Positions 53,013 through 61,991 of a stretch of DNA of 64,000 nucleotides are shown piece after piece. Below the pieces are notes generated by a model. That model was not told the origin of the DNA, searched no databases, and saw only the letters and a program-made list of their open reading frames with translations. Within the stretch, counting starts at the first letter, position 1, and each line of letters begins with the position of its first letter. A program made the position numbers and the translations under genes. Origin of the DNA: Gammaproteobacteria bacterium (GTDB taxonomy: Bacteria > Pseudomonadota > Gammaproteobacteria > Steroidobacterales > Steroidobacteraceae); NCBI GenBank assembly GCA_947469285.1, contig CANIOW010000004.1, positions 62,001 through 126,000 on the forward strand, written 5' to 3'.

Positions 53013-53224
53013 TAGCGAACACGTCGCTCGCTGTAGTTTTCCTCGATGTTATCGCGGAAAAAACTCCACTGTGACCCCGAGCTCGCAAAGCGGCGCCAAG
53101 TATCCTCAGAGACGCCGGTGTATTCCACCAAGCCCCCGGTGGTCAGCTCCACGCGCAGTACCCGCTGTACCGCGTCATAGCCGATGGCGCGCAGGCTACC
53201 CGCATTCACTTGCTTCATTTCCAT
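53012..53224 (-). CDS. KTSC-domain small protein
   Basis: 70 residues forming a single KTSC domain: VNAGSLRAIGYDAVQRVLRV, GGLVEYTGVSEDTW and FFRDNIEENY. KTSC domains occur alone or fused to lysyl-tRNA synthetase-like and phage proteins; function is unknown. ATG 53224 is chosen because GGAG lies 6 bases upstream. It overlaps the flippase-like gene by one base and starts downstream of the small RNA terminator. Confidence 0.8.
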   Translation of the reverse strand: MEMKQVNAGSLRAIGYDAVQRVLRVELTTGGLVEYTGVSEDTWRRFASSGSQWSFFRDNIEENYSERRVR

Positions 53225-53320
53225 CGGTCTCTCCAACGCGTTTTCCCTGGCCCACGCCAAGTCCGCCAGCCGCTCAGTATCGCATGCGGCTGCGGCGACC
53301 GGCGTGGCGGCCAGTGGCCA

Positions 53321-53353
53321 AAAAAAAGGCGGGAACCCATGAGGGTTCCCGCC
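53321..53353 (-). terminator. Intrinsic terminator (leftward)
   Basis: GGCGGGAACCC (53328-53338) and GGGTTCCCGCC (53343-53353) form a perfect 11-bp stem with a 4-base loop. On the - strand it is followed by seven T (A run at 53321-53327). This is a textbook Rho-independent terminator for the hydrolase message or the candidate small RNA. Confidence 0.9.
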
Positions 53354-53440
53354 CGAACTTCACATCACTCTAAACATCACTTGGGGGGATCAACATCAAC
53401 TCTTGCTGCCTAAGTAGACTGTAGGTCTCCAGCAAAGTTC
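53322..53440 (-). ncRNA. Candidate structured small RNA with C-rich stretch and intrinsic terminator
   Basis: Read on the - strand, about 119 bases starting at the stop of the hydrolase gene. First comes a hairpin with arms at 53430-53439 and 53398-53408 (AACTTTGCTG / CAGCAAGAGTT, one bulge), with an inner AGAC/GTCT stem. Then comes a single-stranded stretch with six C in a row (53383-53388), and last a perfect 11-bp G+C-rich stem (53328-53353) with seven U. This layout is that of a trans-acting RNA pairing with ribosome sites. No own promoter could be shown, so processing from the hydrolase mRNA is possible. Confidence 0.5.
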
Positions 53441-54281
53441 ACCCGCCCTGAATGAAATCCGCCACCTGATTCACCACCCGTGGCGCGCACAGCACGTTCC
53501 GGTGGCCAAGCCCGTCGACCCAACAGGTCTGCGCCCCGGGCCAGGCCGCTGCCAAACGCTCAGCATGGGTAAAATGGACGATGCTGTCATCGCGGCAATG
53601 GACGACCAACCCGGGCACCGCCAGCCCGGCGACCAACCGCTCCGGGTCGAGTTCCTGCATCGGCTGTCCGCCGTGCCGGTCCAGCTGGCGCTGCAATTCC
53701 TGCCGCGACCGGGGCGTCAGTCGCAAGGCGCCGGCAAAACTGCCGACAATCTCGGACATGGCCGCCGGTGCGCCGAGCGTGACCGCGCAGCCCGCGCGCA
53801 GCCCGCGTGCTAGCGCCAAGGGCACGGCACACCCGCCCATGGAGTGCCCGATCACCGCCGCCGGTGCGCCATAGTCGGCCTGCGCCGCCAACAGCGCTTG
53901 GGCGAACAGCCACGGGCTGGCCTTGCGCCCGGGCGAACGGCCGTGACCTGGGCCCTCGACCGCGAGTACCCGAAAGCCGCGCGCCAGCAAAGCCCCGGCC
54001 AGCGGCCGAAATTGGCTCGGGCGGCCCTCCCAGCCATGGTGGGCAAACACCCAAGGACCGTCCGCCGCACCAGGCGCGGTCCAGTGCAGCGCGGCCAGGC
54101 CGTTAGCCAGCCGACACGGGACCGGCGCCACCTCGCCCGCCAACAACGGCACCACCTCCCAGGGCTGGGGCGGGTTCTGGCGCGGCGTCAGCATGGCGAA
54201 AGCGGCCAACCGCCCGGTGGCCGTCGGCGCCAGGCGCGAAGCGACACCAAAAACGCGCGGCACCCACCAAGGTAGCGCCAT
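53439..54281 (-). CDS. Alpha/beta hydrolase
   Basis: 280-residue cytosolic hydrolase. The cap-and-core pattern is AHHGWEGRPSQFRPLAGALLARGF, then the nucleophile in VIGHSMGGCAVPL, the acid in VHCRDDSIVHF and the His in GLGHRNVL. The motif HHGWEGRPSQF suits lysophospholipase-like or esterase members. ATG 54281 lies 2 bases after the AI-2E-family gene stop, so the two are one unit. It ends at the hairpin region that forms the small RNA candidate. Confidence 0.85.
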   Translation of the reverse strand: MALPWWVPRVFGVASRLAPTATGRLAAFAMLTPRQNPPQPWEVVPLLAGEVAPVPCRLANGLAALHWTAPGAADGPWVFAHHGWEGRPSQFRPLAGALLARGFRVLAVEGPGHGRSPGRKASPWLFAQALLAAQADYGAPAAVIGHSMGGCAVPLALARGLRAGCAVTLGAPAAMSEIVGSFAGALRLTPRSRQELQRQLDRHGGQPMQELDPERLVAGLAVPGLVVHCRDDSIVHFTHAERLAAAWPGAQTCWVDGLGHRNVLCAPRVVNQVADFIQGG

Positions 54282-54283
54282 GC

Positions 54284-55342
54284 TCAGAACGCCTCCTCCT
54301 GCTCTTCCAGCCATTCACGCCATACCGCCATCAGCACCGCCAGCACCACCGGGCCGAGAAACAGGCCGATCAGCCCAAACGCCGCGACGCCACCCAGCAC
54401 GCCAAACATCACCAACAGAAAGGGAATACGGGTGGCGCTGGAAATGACCAGCGGACGCACCAGGTTGTCGACCCAGCTGACCACGGCCGCTCCCCAGATA
54501 AACAGCTCGATTCCCTCGCGGGTCTGCCCGGTCAGCAGCAACCACAGCGCCAAGCCTCCCCAGATAAACGGCGTACCAAAAGGGATGAGGGCAATGAGCA
54601 CCGTGAGGGCGCCCAGCAACAACGGCGCTTTGAAGCCAACGAAGGCATAGCCCAGACCCGCCACAAAACCCTGCACCAGCGCCGTGAGCACGATGCCATA
54701 CACCACAGCGCGGGTAGTGGCACCGATAGCCTCCAGGTAGCTGTCGACCCGTGCCCCCAAAATGCTGCGCGCCACCGAGCGCACCTGCCGCAGCAAGTCT
54801 TCACCCGAGACATACAGAAAGAACAGCGATAGCAGCGCAAACCCCATCTTGGCCAAATTGCGGCCCACGCCGCCGACTACCCCACCCATTTCACCAAACA
54901 GGTGAGTGGCCAGCGCCGACAGGTCGGCGCCCAGAGCCGCGGGCTCCTGCCGCAGATGCCGCATCAATTCCTGCAACCGCTCGCCGATCACCGGCCAGTG
55001 AAACACCGACTCGGGTAGCGTTAACTGCCCGGAAGTGGCGCGCATGAGAAATTCGCTATAGGCATGGCCCAGCTCCTGCTGCAGCGTTATCACCAGCCAG
55101 ACCAGCGGCACCACCACCGCCGCCGCCACCAACAGCGTCATGCTCAAAGCGGCCAGACGGCGACTGAGCAGAAGGCGTTCCAAGCGCAGAAAAAGCGGCC
55201 AGCTCACATAGGCAAAAATGGCCGCCCACAGCACCGGCACGATGAACGGTGCAAGCACCCACCAGGCCAGCAACACCAATCCCCCCAGCAAAGCGCCAAG
55301 GGTCAGGCGCCGCAGCAGGGGCGAGGAGAGCAGATCATCCAT
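54284..55342 (-). CDS. AI-2E family transporter (PerM/YdiK type)
   Basis: 352-residue membrane protein with about seven helices. Family stretches are VLAPFIVPVLWAAIFAYVSWPL, then the long soluble loop (ELMRHLRQEP...), GFVAGLGYAFVGFKAPLLLG and IPFGTPFIWGGLALWLL; the C-terminal part has VVSWVDNLVRPLVIS. Members export diverse small molecules, and transport of AI-2 itself is shown only for some. It is divergent from the H-NOX gene. Confidence 0.9.
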   Translation of the reverse strand: MDDLLSSPLLRRLTLGALLGGLVLLAWWVLAPFIVPVLWAAIFAYVSWPLFLRLERLLLSRRLAALSMTLLVAAAVVVPLVWLVITLQQELGHAYSEFLMRATSGQLTLPESVFHWPVIGERLQELMRHLRQEPAALGADLSALATHLFGEMGGVVGGVGRNLAKMGFALLSLFFLYVSGEDLLRQVRSVARSILGARVDSYLEAIGATTRAVVYGIVLTALVQGFVAGLGYAFVGFKAPLLLGALTVLIALIPFGTPFIWGGLALWLLLTGQTREGIELFIWGAAVVSWVDNLVRPLVISSATRIPFLLVMFGVLGGVAAFGLIGLFLGPVVLAVLMAVWREWLEEQEEAF

Positions 55343-55436
55343 GTAGAAGGCCTCGAAAAATATGGCTGCCGGGGATGGTAAAATGTCCCGCTAATGCTAC
55401 CGTGTCAGCGCTTTCAGCGGTCAAGGAAGATAGCGC

Positions 55437-56018
55437 ATGAGAGGATTGCTCTTCACTGAGCTCTTCGCGATGGTCGATGCCCACCACCCGCCCGAACTGC
55501 TCGAGCGGGTGATTGATGCTGCTCATCTGCCTAACGGCGGCGCCTACACGGCCGTCGGCAACTACCCCGCCGCGGAAATGACACGTCTGGTGCAGTGCCT
55601 CGGACACCAGACGGGGCAACCACTTCCCGACCTCTTGCAGGGGTTCGGGCACCACCTGTACGGCCGCTTTCTGGCAGACCACGCGGAATTCTTTGACCCA
55701 GCCCAAGACGCGCTGACGCTGCTGGAAAGCGTCGACCAGCACATTCATGTCGAGGTCCGCAAACTCTACCCTGCAGCAGAGTTGCCAGTGTTTCTGTGTC
55801 ATCGCCCAACGCCAGACTCGCTGGTGATGTTGTATCGTTCCCCCCGCGCACTGGCAGATTTGGCCGAAGGCCTCATCCGCAGCTGCATCACGCACTATGG
55901 GCGCCCGTATAGCGTCGAGCGCGAAGATCTCTCCGGCGGCGCCGGCACGGAAGTGCGCTTCACGCTACGCCCAACCATGGCGGCGACTAGCAGCGACCAG
56001 ACTCCAGCCCATGAGTGA
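55437..56018 (+). CDS. H-NOX nitric-oxide sensor (heme-NO-binding domain protein)
   Basis: 193-residue stand-alone H-NOX domain. The proximal haem ligand is likely H104 in [16 protein letters not shown] and the propionate clamp is Y133-R-S135-P-R137 (LYRSPR). The layout matches the Shewanella and Vibrio regulators of an associated kinase. A distal-pocket tyrosine, needed for O2 binding in Tar4H-type proteins, could not be placed, so NO sensing is assumed. AAGGA precedes the start, and the end overlaps the kinase start by 8 bases. Confidence 0.92.
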   Translation: MRGLLFTELFAMVDAHHPPELLERVIDAAHLPNGGAYTAVGNYPAAEMTRLVQCLGHQTGQPLPDLLQGFGHHLYGRFLADHAEFFDPAQDALTLLESVDQHIHVEVRKLYPAAELPVFLCHRPTPDSLVMLYRSPRALADLAEGLIRSCITHYGRPYSVEREDLSGGAGTEVRFTLRPTMAATSSDQTPAHE

Positions 56019-58239
56019 CTCGCTCACGCCGGACGACACTGTAGCGCTCTGGGAGCGACGCGCGACGCGCGAGCGTAGCGCCCGCCAAGAGGCAGAGGCG
56101 CTACTCGAAACGAAAAGTCGTGCGCTGTATGAAAGCAACGAAGCTTTACGCACTATGGCTACGGGGCTAGAGACTGCGGTAGCGGAACAAACACAGTCAC
56201 TCCTGGTGGCCAACTGCGAACTGCAGGCGCTGCACGAGACCAGCGAGCTACTCACCCAACTCCTCCCGCCTACTGAAGCCATGCGCCGTGTACTGCAGCG
56301 GGTTTGCGAAATATCCCAGTGGGACTGCGGCGGTTTCTGGCAGACCACCGCTACTGGCCAAACGCTCGAGTGCCAGGTCATCTGGGCGCGGGAGCCGGCT
56401 GCACTGGAAGCCTTTCTCAGTGCCTCGCATGCCAGCCCACTCAAGCATGGCCAAGGGATGCCTGGCCGGGTGCTGGCCAGCAATGCACCGTTTTACCTCG
56501 CTGATCTCTTGCAGGTCGCCAACTGTCCGCGCGCGCGCGCAGCAGCGGCTGGTGGACTTCGCAGCGCCCTGGCCCTGCCGGTACCAGTCCATGGCCAGTG
56601 CGGAGGGGTTATCGAGTTTTTTTCCAGCCAGCTGCGCCCACCGGACCCGCGCCTCACCCAAACGCTGACGGACATTGCCCGCAAGCTCGGCCTCTTTATT
56701 GAGCGCGAACAGAGTCGTCGAGCACTACAAGTAGCCAAGGAAGCAGCCGATGCCGCCAACCACAGCAAGGGTGAATTTCTGGCCACCATGAGCCACGAGA
56801 TTCGCACGCCCATGAATGGCATTCTGGGCATGATTGAACTGGCTCTAGAGACCGATCTTAAACCGAACCAGCGCCAACACCTGCAGGTAGCACTGGCTTC
56901 GGCCGAGTCGCTACTAACGATTATTGGCGACATCCTCGACTTCTCGAAGATTGAAGCCGGCAAACTCGAACTAGAACAGACGTCCTTCCAGCTGCAGCTG
57001 CTACTGACCGAACTGCTCACGCCGCTGCAACTAAAGGCCACTGAAAAATCTCTGGCACTGCGCCACCAAGTGGCTGCGAACGTACCGAAAGACCTCTTGG
57101 GCGATCCAGTTCGCGTGCGTCAGGTGCTATGGAACCTGCTGGGCAATGCACTAAAGTTCACCACCGAGGGGGAAATTAACCTCCAAGTGTCCCGCGCGCC
57201 AATCGATACGCCCGACGGCACCGTTGCGTTGGCCTTCGCCATCAGCGATACGGGCAGCGGCATCCCAGCGGACAAACAGGAAGCCGTGTTCGAGACCTTT
57301 ACTCAGGCAGACGCCAGCATCACCCGCAGCCACGGCGGCACAGGCCTTGGCCTGCCCATCTGCCGGCGCCTGGCGCAGCTGATGAATGGCGACGTGAGTC
57401 TCAAGAGCACGCTTGGCCAAGGCAGCACCTTCACCTTCAGCGCTCGCTTCGTGCTGCCGGAGTCTCCCCCAAAGGTCCTGTCCTCGCCCGTGCCGCCAGC
57501 CGCAGCAACACACCGCGCACTGCGGGTGCTGGTGGCCGAGGACAACGTGATGAATCAGGTCATCACCTTGGCGCTGCTGGAGAGCCTCGGGCATGTGGGC
57601 GTCATCGCCGCAGATGGTCTGGAGGCACTGGAGGCCTTAAGCCGTGAGCACTTTGATGTGGTGCTGATGGACGTGCAAATGCCCCGCCTGAATGGCACCG
57701 ACGCCACACGACAGCAACGCGAGCGGGAGCATCTGACGGGTGCGCACGTGCGTATCGTGGCCATGACGGCCAATGCCATGCGCGGCAGCCGCGAGGCCTG
57801 TCTCGCAGCGGGCATGGACGACTATCTGGCCAAGCCCGTCCGGCGCCAAGCCCTGGCGGATATTTTGGAAGCCAAGCCCGACCTGGCACAAGCGCTGGCG
57901 ATGATGAACGGCGTCCCCCGCTATCTGGCGCGTATGGTGCGCGGCGCCCTGCAGACGGTGCCAAACCTGCTGTCTACGGCTGAGGCGGCGTTAACCGCCG
58001 GTGACTGGGCGACACTGGCCGCGCTGGCGCATACGTTAAAGGGCACGCTGGGCGCCTTGGTGGCTCGTGAAGCCGCCGCCGTGGCCGGAAAACTCGAAGC
58101 GGCCGCGCTGCAGGGCAGCGCCACGACCGCACAAACCGCCTTCACCGCGCTACAACGCGCCATGGAACGGGTCTGGCCAGCGTTGGAAGCGGCCCTCGCC
58201 CCCGGTGGTCTGGCCTACGAGGCCCTGCCACCGGGGTAA
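56011..58239 (+). CDS. Hybrid sensor histidine kinase partnered with H-NOX (GAF-HisKA-HATPase-REC-HPt)
   Basis: 742 residues from ATG 56011. N-terminal coiled coil (about 10-75), GAF-like domain (about 88-230), HisKA with H262 in [10 protein letters not shown], HATPase ([25 protein letters not shown]), receiver (about 504-620, phospho-acceptor D554 in [10 protein letters not shown]608 in LAKPVR) and an HPt domain (H674 in [10 protein letters not shown]). No membrane helix is seen, so it is cytosolic and probably controlled by the H-NOX protein, with which it overlaps. The downstream output regulator is not in the window. Confidence 0.93.
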   Translation: MSDSLTPDDTVALWERRATRERSARQEAEALLETKSRALYESNEALRTMATGLETAVAEQTQSLLVANCELQALHETSELLTQLLPPTEAMRRVLQRVCEISQWDCGGFWQTTATGQTLECQVIWAREPAALEAFLSASHASPLKHGQGMPGRVLASNAPFYLADLLQVANCPRARAAAAGGLRSALALPVPVHGQCGGVIEFFSSQLRPPDPRLTQTLTDIARKLGLFIEREQSRRALQVAKEAADAANHSKGEFLATMSHEIRTPMNGILGMIELALETDLKPNQRQHLQVALASAESLLTIIGDILDFSKIEAGKLELEQTSFQLQLLLTELLTPLQLKATEKSLALRHQVAANVPKDLLGDPVRVRQVLWNLLGNALKFTTEGEINLQVSRAPIDTPDGTVALAFAISDTGSGIPADKQEAVFETFTQADASITRSHGGTGLGLPICRRLAQLMNGDVSLKSTLGQGSTFTFSARFVLPESPPKVLSSPVPPAAATHRALRVLVAEDNVMNQVITLALLESLGHVGVIAADGLEALEALSREHFDVVLMDVQMPRLNGTDATRQQREREHLTGAHVRIVAMTANAMRGSREACLAAGMDDYLAKPVRRQALADILEAKPDLAQALAMMNGVPRYLARMVRGALQTVPNLLSTAEAALTAGDWATLAALAHTLKGTLGALVAREAAAVAGKLEAAALQGSATTAQTAFTALQRAMERVWPALEAALAPGGLAYEALPPG

Positions 58240-58252
58240 AGGGTTCACCGGC

Positions 58253-58690
58253 TCAAGTGCAGCTGGCTTCGCCGTCTTTGAAGGAGACCGTGAGCTGGTC
58301 ACCAATCTTCACTTCACGCTCGCAGGCCACCGGACCAGAAGGCAGCAACGCCTTCAGTTCCCAAGCGCCCGAAGCCATCGGGATGGTCTGCTTCTCGCCA
58401 CGGCAAATAGGCTGGTCGCCGGCGTCTGCTGGGGTGCTCATTTCCACTTCGGTGTAGAACATCCTGCTGTTCGACAGCTTCGGCGGGTCCGGCAATAGGT
58501 TCTTCGGTGTGGCGCGTACCGACACGATGTCGCACTTACCCTCTTGGGTAATGGAATCCACCTTGAGGGTCACGTAGATGAGGTTGTCATCCCCCCCCGA
58601 ACCGTCGCCACAAGCACCTGTCATCAGCACCGCCGCCACAGCGGCCGCCCCGAACACTGCCCTGCGGGCCAGCGAAAGCGAAATCTGCAT
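58253..58690 (-). CDS. Small secreted lipoprotein of unknown function
   Basis: 145 residues. Signal peptide with candidate lipobox LMTGAC (cysteine at about residue 25). The mature part is a small beta-rich domain with four cysteines (KCDIVSVRA, QPICRGEKQT, VACEREVKI, GEASCT) that could pair as disulfides. No family recognised. ATG 58690 is favoured because AGGGGGG lies 6 bases upstream; an in-frame ATG at 58696 lies on the ribosome site. It stands alone, convergent with the kinase gene. Confidence 0.7.
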   Translation of the reverse strand: MQISLSLARRAVFGAAAVAAVLMTGACGDGSGGDDNLIYVTLKVDSITQEGKCDIVSVRATPKNLLPDPPKLSNSRMFYTEVEMSTPADAGDQPICRGEKQTIPMASGAWELKALLPSGPVACEREVKIGDQLTVSFKDGEASCT

Positions 58691-58781
58691 GGTCATCCCC
58701 CCTGAAAAAAGGTCTGCAACACTAAGGACCGCATCCACCGATGAAGCGGCTGCCTGCGCCGATTCTAGCAGCCTCACCAAG

Positions 58782-58810
58782 AAAAACGCCCGGCAGTTTC
58801 CTGCCGGGCG
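58782..58810 (-). terminator. Intrinsic terminator (leftward), after the methyltransferase gene
   Basis: CGCCCGGCAG (58787-58796) pairs with CTGCCGGGCG (58801-58810), loop TTTC, followed on the - strand by five T (A run 58782-58786). It sits 130 bases after the methyltransferase stop. The rest of the gap 58691-58939 shows no gene. Confidence 0.8.
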
Positions 58811-58939
58811 TGGCGCCGAAGCGCTTCACTCGCCCCCCCTCGGTGCCCACCTGACGTGAGGTGACCCGCTTGTTCAGGGGTTAGAGTCTTGGCCATGGCT
58901 AACACGAAAGTCAACCCTGCGTCGCAAAAAGTATTGGTA

Positions 58940-59539
58940 TTACTGCCATATTTTTTCCAAGGCCCACAACAAAGGGGTGTGGCTACGCCGGGCAAACATC
59001 CCGAACCCGAGGTGCCGGAAATGACGGCGCAGGCGTCGCTGGTACCAGTCCGTGGTTCGCAAATGCACTCCCGGGTCCGTCCGCGAAGTATCCGCCGTGT
59101 GTTTCCAGTCTTCCGCGGTTAACACGCTGAAATAGAGCAAGCCGCGAGACAGGCGCGCCAGCGCGCCAATAGCGCGCGCCGCTTCGCGGTCCGGCAGGTA
59201 CTGCAGCACATCGTGGCAGACCACCAGATCAAACCCCCGCGCGTCGACAAAGGTAGTGAGGCTCCCCTGCACCCAGCCGTGCTTACGGCACAGATAGTCG
59301 CTGACCTCGAGGCCGACATACTCCAGGCCACGAAATTGTCGCTTTAACGGAGTGCGCAACCATCCCACACCGCAACCCGCATCCAGCAAACGCCGCACCT
59401 CAAAACCACAGTAGCGTGCAATCCCGCCCATCAGCGCTGCCAGGCGCGCCTGATCCTCGCGGTTCGCCACGCGGGTGGCGGGATTGGCGTAGTAGCGTTG
59501 GAAAAAGGCGGCGTCGAAACGTTCAGTCGCAAGCTTCAC
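58940..59539 (-). CDS. Class I SAM-dependent methyltransferase
   Basis: 199 residues, GTG start (AAGGA 8 bases upstream). Motif I is LLDAGCGVGWL (SAM loop), motif II/post-I VGLEVSDYLC, and motif IV FDLVVCHDVLQYLPD. An N-terminal helix FDAAFFQRYYANPATRV and the C-terminal region HLRTTDWYQRRLRRHFRHLGF resemble small-molecule or lipid methyltransferases. The substrate is unknown. It is divergent from the following hypothetical gene. Confidence 0.82.
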   Translation of the reverse strand: MKLATERFDAAFFQRYYANPATRVANREDQARLAALMGGIARYCGFEVRRLLDAGCGVGWLRTPLKRQFRGLEYVGLEVSDYLCRKHGWVQGSLTTFVDARGFDLVVCHDVLQYLPDREAARAIGALARLSRGLLYFSVLTAEDWKHTADTSRTDPGVHLRTTDWYQRRLRRHFRHLGFGMFARRSHTPLLWALEKIWQ

Positions 59540-59629
59540 GCAGCAGATCCTTCGGCGGTCGCCTCTACAAAGTGACCGGCAGTGTGGCATGGGTTTGCCA
59601 CACGGGGGTGCGACTGTTACCGTCAGGCC

Positions 59630-60205
59630 ATGAGCAAGTCACTACGGAAGGACGCGGCCCTGATGTTTAGCGTGCTGACCACCACGCTGTACCCGTGGGC
59701 TTTGCTCCATGCGCAGACAGTCACGCCCACGCCCGCCACACCCGCCACCGAGAGCAGCAGCGCTGCGGTAGGGAATGCCGTAGGCGACGCTGTGGCCTCG
59801 CCGTTTCAAGACCTGAACCTGGTACGCACCAAAATCCCACCGGCCCTCGCGGCGCTGAACAATCAGCCCTATGGCCCCCCGCAGGACACCAGCTGCGTCG
59901 GCCTCACCGCCGCGGTCATGGAGCTGGATGGGATACTCGGACCCGATCTGGATACCCAGGCGGTGGCCGGCAACCGTGCACGCAGTGCCGCCACCAGCGC
60001 GCTGCAAGGCGCAGCGCACGGGGTGGTGCCCTTTCGCAGCTGGGTCCGTAAGCTGACCGGCGCTGAAACCCATGCGAGAAAATTAGCCATGGCCATCATC
60101 ACTGGCACCGCGCGACGCGCCTATCTCAAAGGGCTCGGGCAAGCCGAAGGCTGCTCACCGCCAGCAGCCCCGCTGTTGCTGCCCGCAGTGACGCCGGCCT
60201 CTTGA
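59630..60205 (+). CDS. Hypothetical secreted protein
   Basis: 191 residues. A signal peptide is likely (about 1-29, LYPWALLHAQ). The mature region SPFQDLNLVRTKIPPALAAL and SCVGLTAAVMELDGILGPDLD is followed by a helical stretch HGVVPFRSWVRKLTGAETHARKL, AMAIITGTARRAYLKGLG. It looks like a conserved hypothetical family of gammaproteobacteria, but I cannot name it. It precedes the HPP gene by 22 bases on the same strand. Confidence 0.6.
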   Translation: MSKSLRKDAALMFSVLTTTLYPWALLHAQTVTPTPATPATESSSAAVGNAVGDAVASPFQDLNLVRTKIPPALAALNNQPYGPPQDTSCVGLTAAVMELDGILGPDLDTQAVAGNRARSAATSALQGAAHGVVPFRSWVRKLTGAETHARKLAMAIITGTARRAYLKGLGQAEGCSPPAAPLLLPAVTPAS

Positions 60206-60227
60206 ACCCAATAAAGCACCAGCCCAC

Positions 60228-60734
60228 ATGAGCCTACTGGATTACTGGCGCGGCACCGGCGCAACGCCACCGCCGCGGGCCACGCTGCGGCATATTGCCC
60301 TCACCTTCTTGGGCTGCGTGATAGCGATCGGTACCGTGGTCACCCTGAGCAAGACGCTGACCACCACACTGCTGCTGGGTAGCTTTGGCGGCACCTGCGT
60401 GCTGGTGTTCGGCTTCCCGGAAGCAGCCTTCAGCCAACCACGCAATGTGGTATTCGGCCACCTGCTCTGTACGCTGGTCGGCCTGACGTTCCTGCATAGC
60501 TTTGGGCCCTCGGCCGTGTCCATGACGCTGGCCGTGGCCACGGCAGCTGCGCTCATGCTGCTGCTGGGCGTGGTACACCCGCCGGCAGGTGGCAATGTGG
60601 TCATCTCGTTTCTCGGCAAGGCGGCTTGGTCGTTCGCCCTGTTCCCCACCTTAGCGGGCGTGTTACTAATCGTGACCTTGGCGCTCGTCTACCATGGCGC
60701 AGTGCGCCATGTGCGCTACCCGCAGTATTGGTAG
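60228..60734 (+). CDS. HPP family membrane protein
   Basis: 168 residues, four to five membrane helices and the HPP signature VVHPPAGGNVVIS. Landmarks are LLGSFGGTCVLVFGFPEAAFSQPRN and LLCTLVGLTFLHSFG. HPP proteins are proposed nitrite or anion transporters in plants; in bacteria the function is open. Directly downstream of the hypothetical gene. Confidence 0.88.
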   Translation: MSLLDYWRGTGATPPPRATLRHIALTFLGCVIAIGTVVTLSKTLTTTLLLGSFGGTCVLVFGFPEAAFSQPRNVVFGHLLCTLVGLTFLHSFGPSAVSMTLAVATAAALMLLLGVVHPPAGGNVVISFLGKAAWSFALFPTLAGVLLIVTLALVYHGAVRHVRYPQYW

Positions 60735-60743
60735 CGCTCCACT

Positions 60744-61913
60744 TCAGGGCACCAGTGCCACTGCCGCGTCGACGAACCCGTAGACCTCCCGCGGCAATAC
60801 TCCACCCGCCTTGTCGGTAGCGCGCTGTCGACCTAGACGCACCACCACCAGCTGCTTATCCGGCACCACGATAATGTACTGCCCCAGATGCCCCTGGAAC
60901 AGGTAAAACGGGTGCGCATAGGTCTGGTCCATCCAGAGCGAATGGCCATAGAACGGCTGTAGGTCCGGCTGCGACATCCGCGCCACAAACCCAGCATCCA
61001 GCAGGCTTTTTCCTTGCCACTGCCCCCCCTGCAGCAGCAGCTGTCCCAGCTTGGCGTAATCCCGTGCCGTGGCGTAAAGACAGCAGAAGGTTTTCTCCAC
61101 ACCCTCTGGGCGATCCATCGTCCAGAAAGCATCACGGCTCATGCCGAGCGGCTTCCAAAACTTGTCGGACAGATACTGAGCCAAGGTCAGGCCCGGCGTC
61201 TTACGCGCCAGCGCACGCTGCAGCGCGATACCGATGACCTGAGTGGAAGCACTGCCGTAGGCATACTCCTGGCCTGGGTCATGATCAAAACCCGTGGTGA
61301 GCACCACCGCGGCAGCGTCGTCGCCGTAGTACAGCTTTGCGGTCGGGTTCAGCGGCAGGTGATAGTTCTCGGTCCAGCGCTGGCCCGACGACATCGACGA
61401 AAAATGCGCAAAGGTCGCGCGACTGGCGCGTGGGTCCGGCAAGTACTCAGGAATGAAGTCCGCCACGGGCTCATCAAAGCTGAGCAAGTAGCGGTCGGCC
61501 ACCGCAGCGCCGACCAACATGGTGGTGACCGTCTTCGCCACTGAAAACGAATTGGTGCGGCTGTTAGCCGTATACGGTGCGAAATAACGTTCTTGCAGCA
61601 CCTGCCCACGATGAATCACCAACCAAGCGGCGGTGCCGAACTGTGCATGGTGCGCCAGCAGGGCTGTCGACAGCGGTACCCGGTTGTAGTCCGGCGCCAG
61701 TGGCCAGGGCTGCGGCGCCCCCGCCTTGACGAGGTGCTGATCAAACACCGCGCCATCATCAATATTGGCGGTGTCGTGTCCCTGCAGATAAGTGGCGCGG
61801 AACGCCCGATAAATGTATTGGTTCCCGGTCAGCGCAGGCAATGCCGCCAGGACCACCACCAGCAGCAGTAGCCCTGCACCGATCTTGCTCCACAATGACT
61901 GACGACTGGCCAT
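60744..61913 (-). CDS. Serine hydrolase of the beta-lactamase/PBP fold (class C-like)
   Basis: 389 residues with an N-terminal membrane anchor or signal (about 9-27). The catalytic motif S-x-x-K is SFSVAKTVTTM, the tyrosine motif is EYAYGSAST, and the third region is GHLGQYIIVVPDKQLVVVRLG. This matches esterases and putative peptidases of the fold; antibiotic resistance cannot be claimed. ATG 61913 is chosen; upstream extension runs into the beta-carbonic anhydrase promoter region. Convergent with HPP, 9 bases apart. Confidence 0.87.
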   Translation of the reverse strand: MASRQSLWSKIGAGLLLLVVVLAALPALTGNQYIYRAFRATYLQGHDTANIDDGAVFDQHLVKAGAPQPWPLAPDYNRVPLSTALLAHHAQFGTAAWLVIHRGQVLQERYFAPYTANSRTNSFSVAKTVTTMLVGAAVADRYLLSFDEPVADFIPEYLPDPRASRATFAHFSSMSSGQRWTENYHLPLNPTAKLYYGDDAAAVVLTTGFDHDPGQEYAYGSASTQVIGIALQRALARKTPGLTLAQYLSDKFWKPLGMSRDAFWTMDRPEGVEKTFCCLYATARDYAKLGQLLLQGGQWQGKSLLDAGFVARMSQPDLQPFYGHSLWMDQTYAHPFYLFQGHLGQYIIVVPDKQLVVVRLGRQRATDKAGGVLPREVYGFVDAAVALVP

Positions 61914-61991
61914 GGCGCATCCCCTGAATGTATTCAATGATTGTCGACGAACAGGTATACTTACGTCCACCCTCAGGAGTTGCTAACGCGC

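Noticed and set aside
54284..55342. Quorum-sensing AI-2 exporter
   Set aside because: The family name is historical; no luxS or other AI-2 gene is here, and most members move other compounds.
60744..61913. Antibiotic-resistance beta-lactamase
   Set aside because: The S-x-x-K and tyrosine motifs are shared by many esterases of the fold; no true class C signature context or AmpR neighbour is present.
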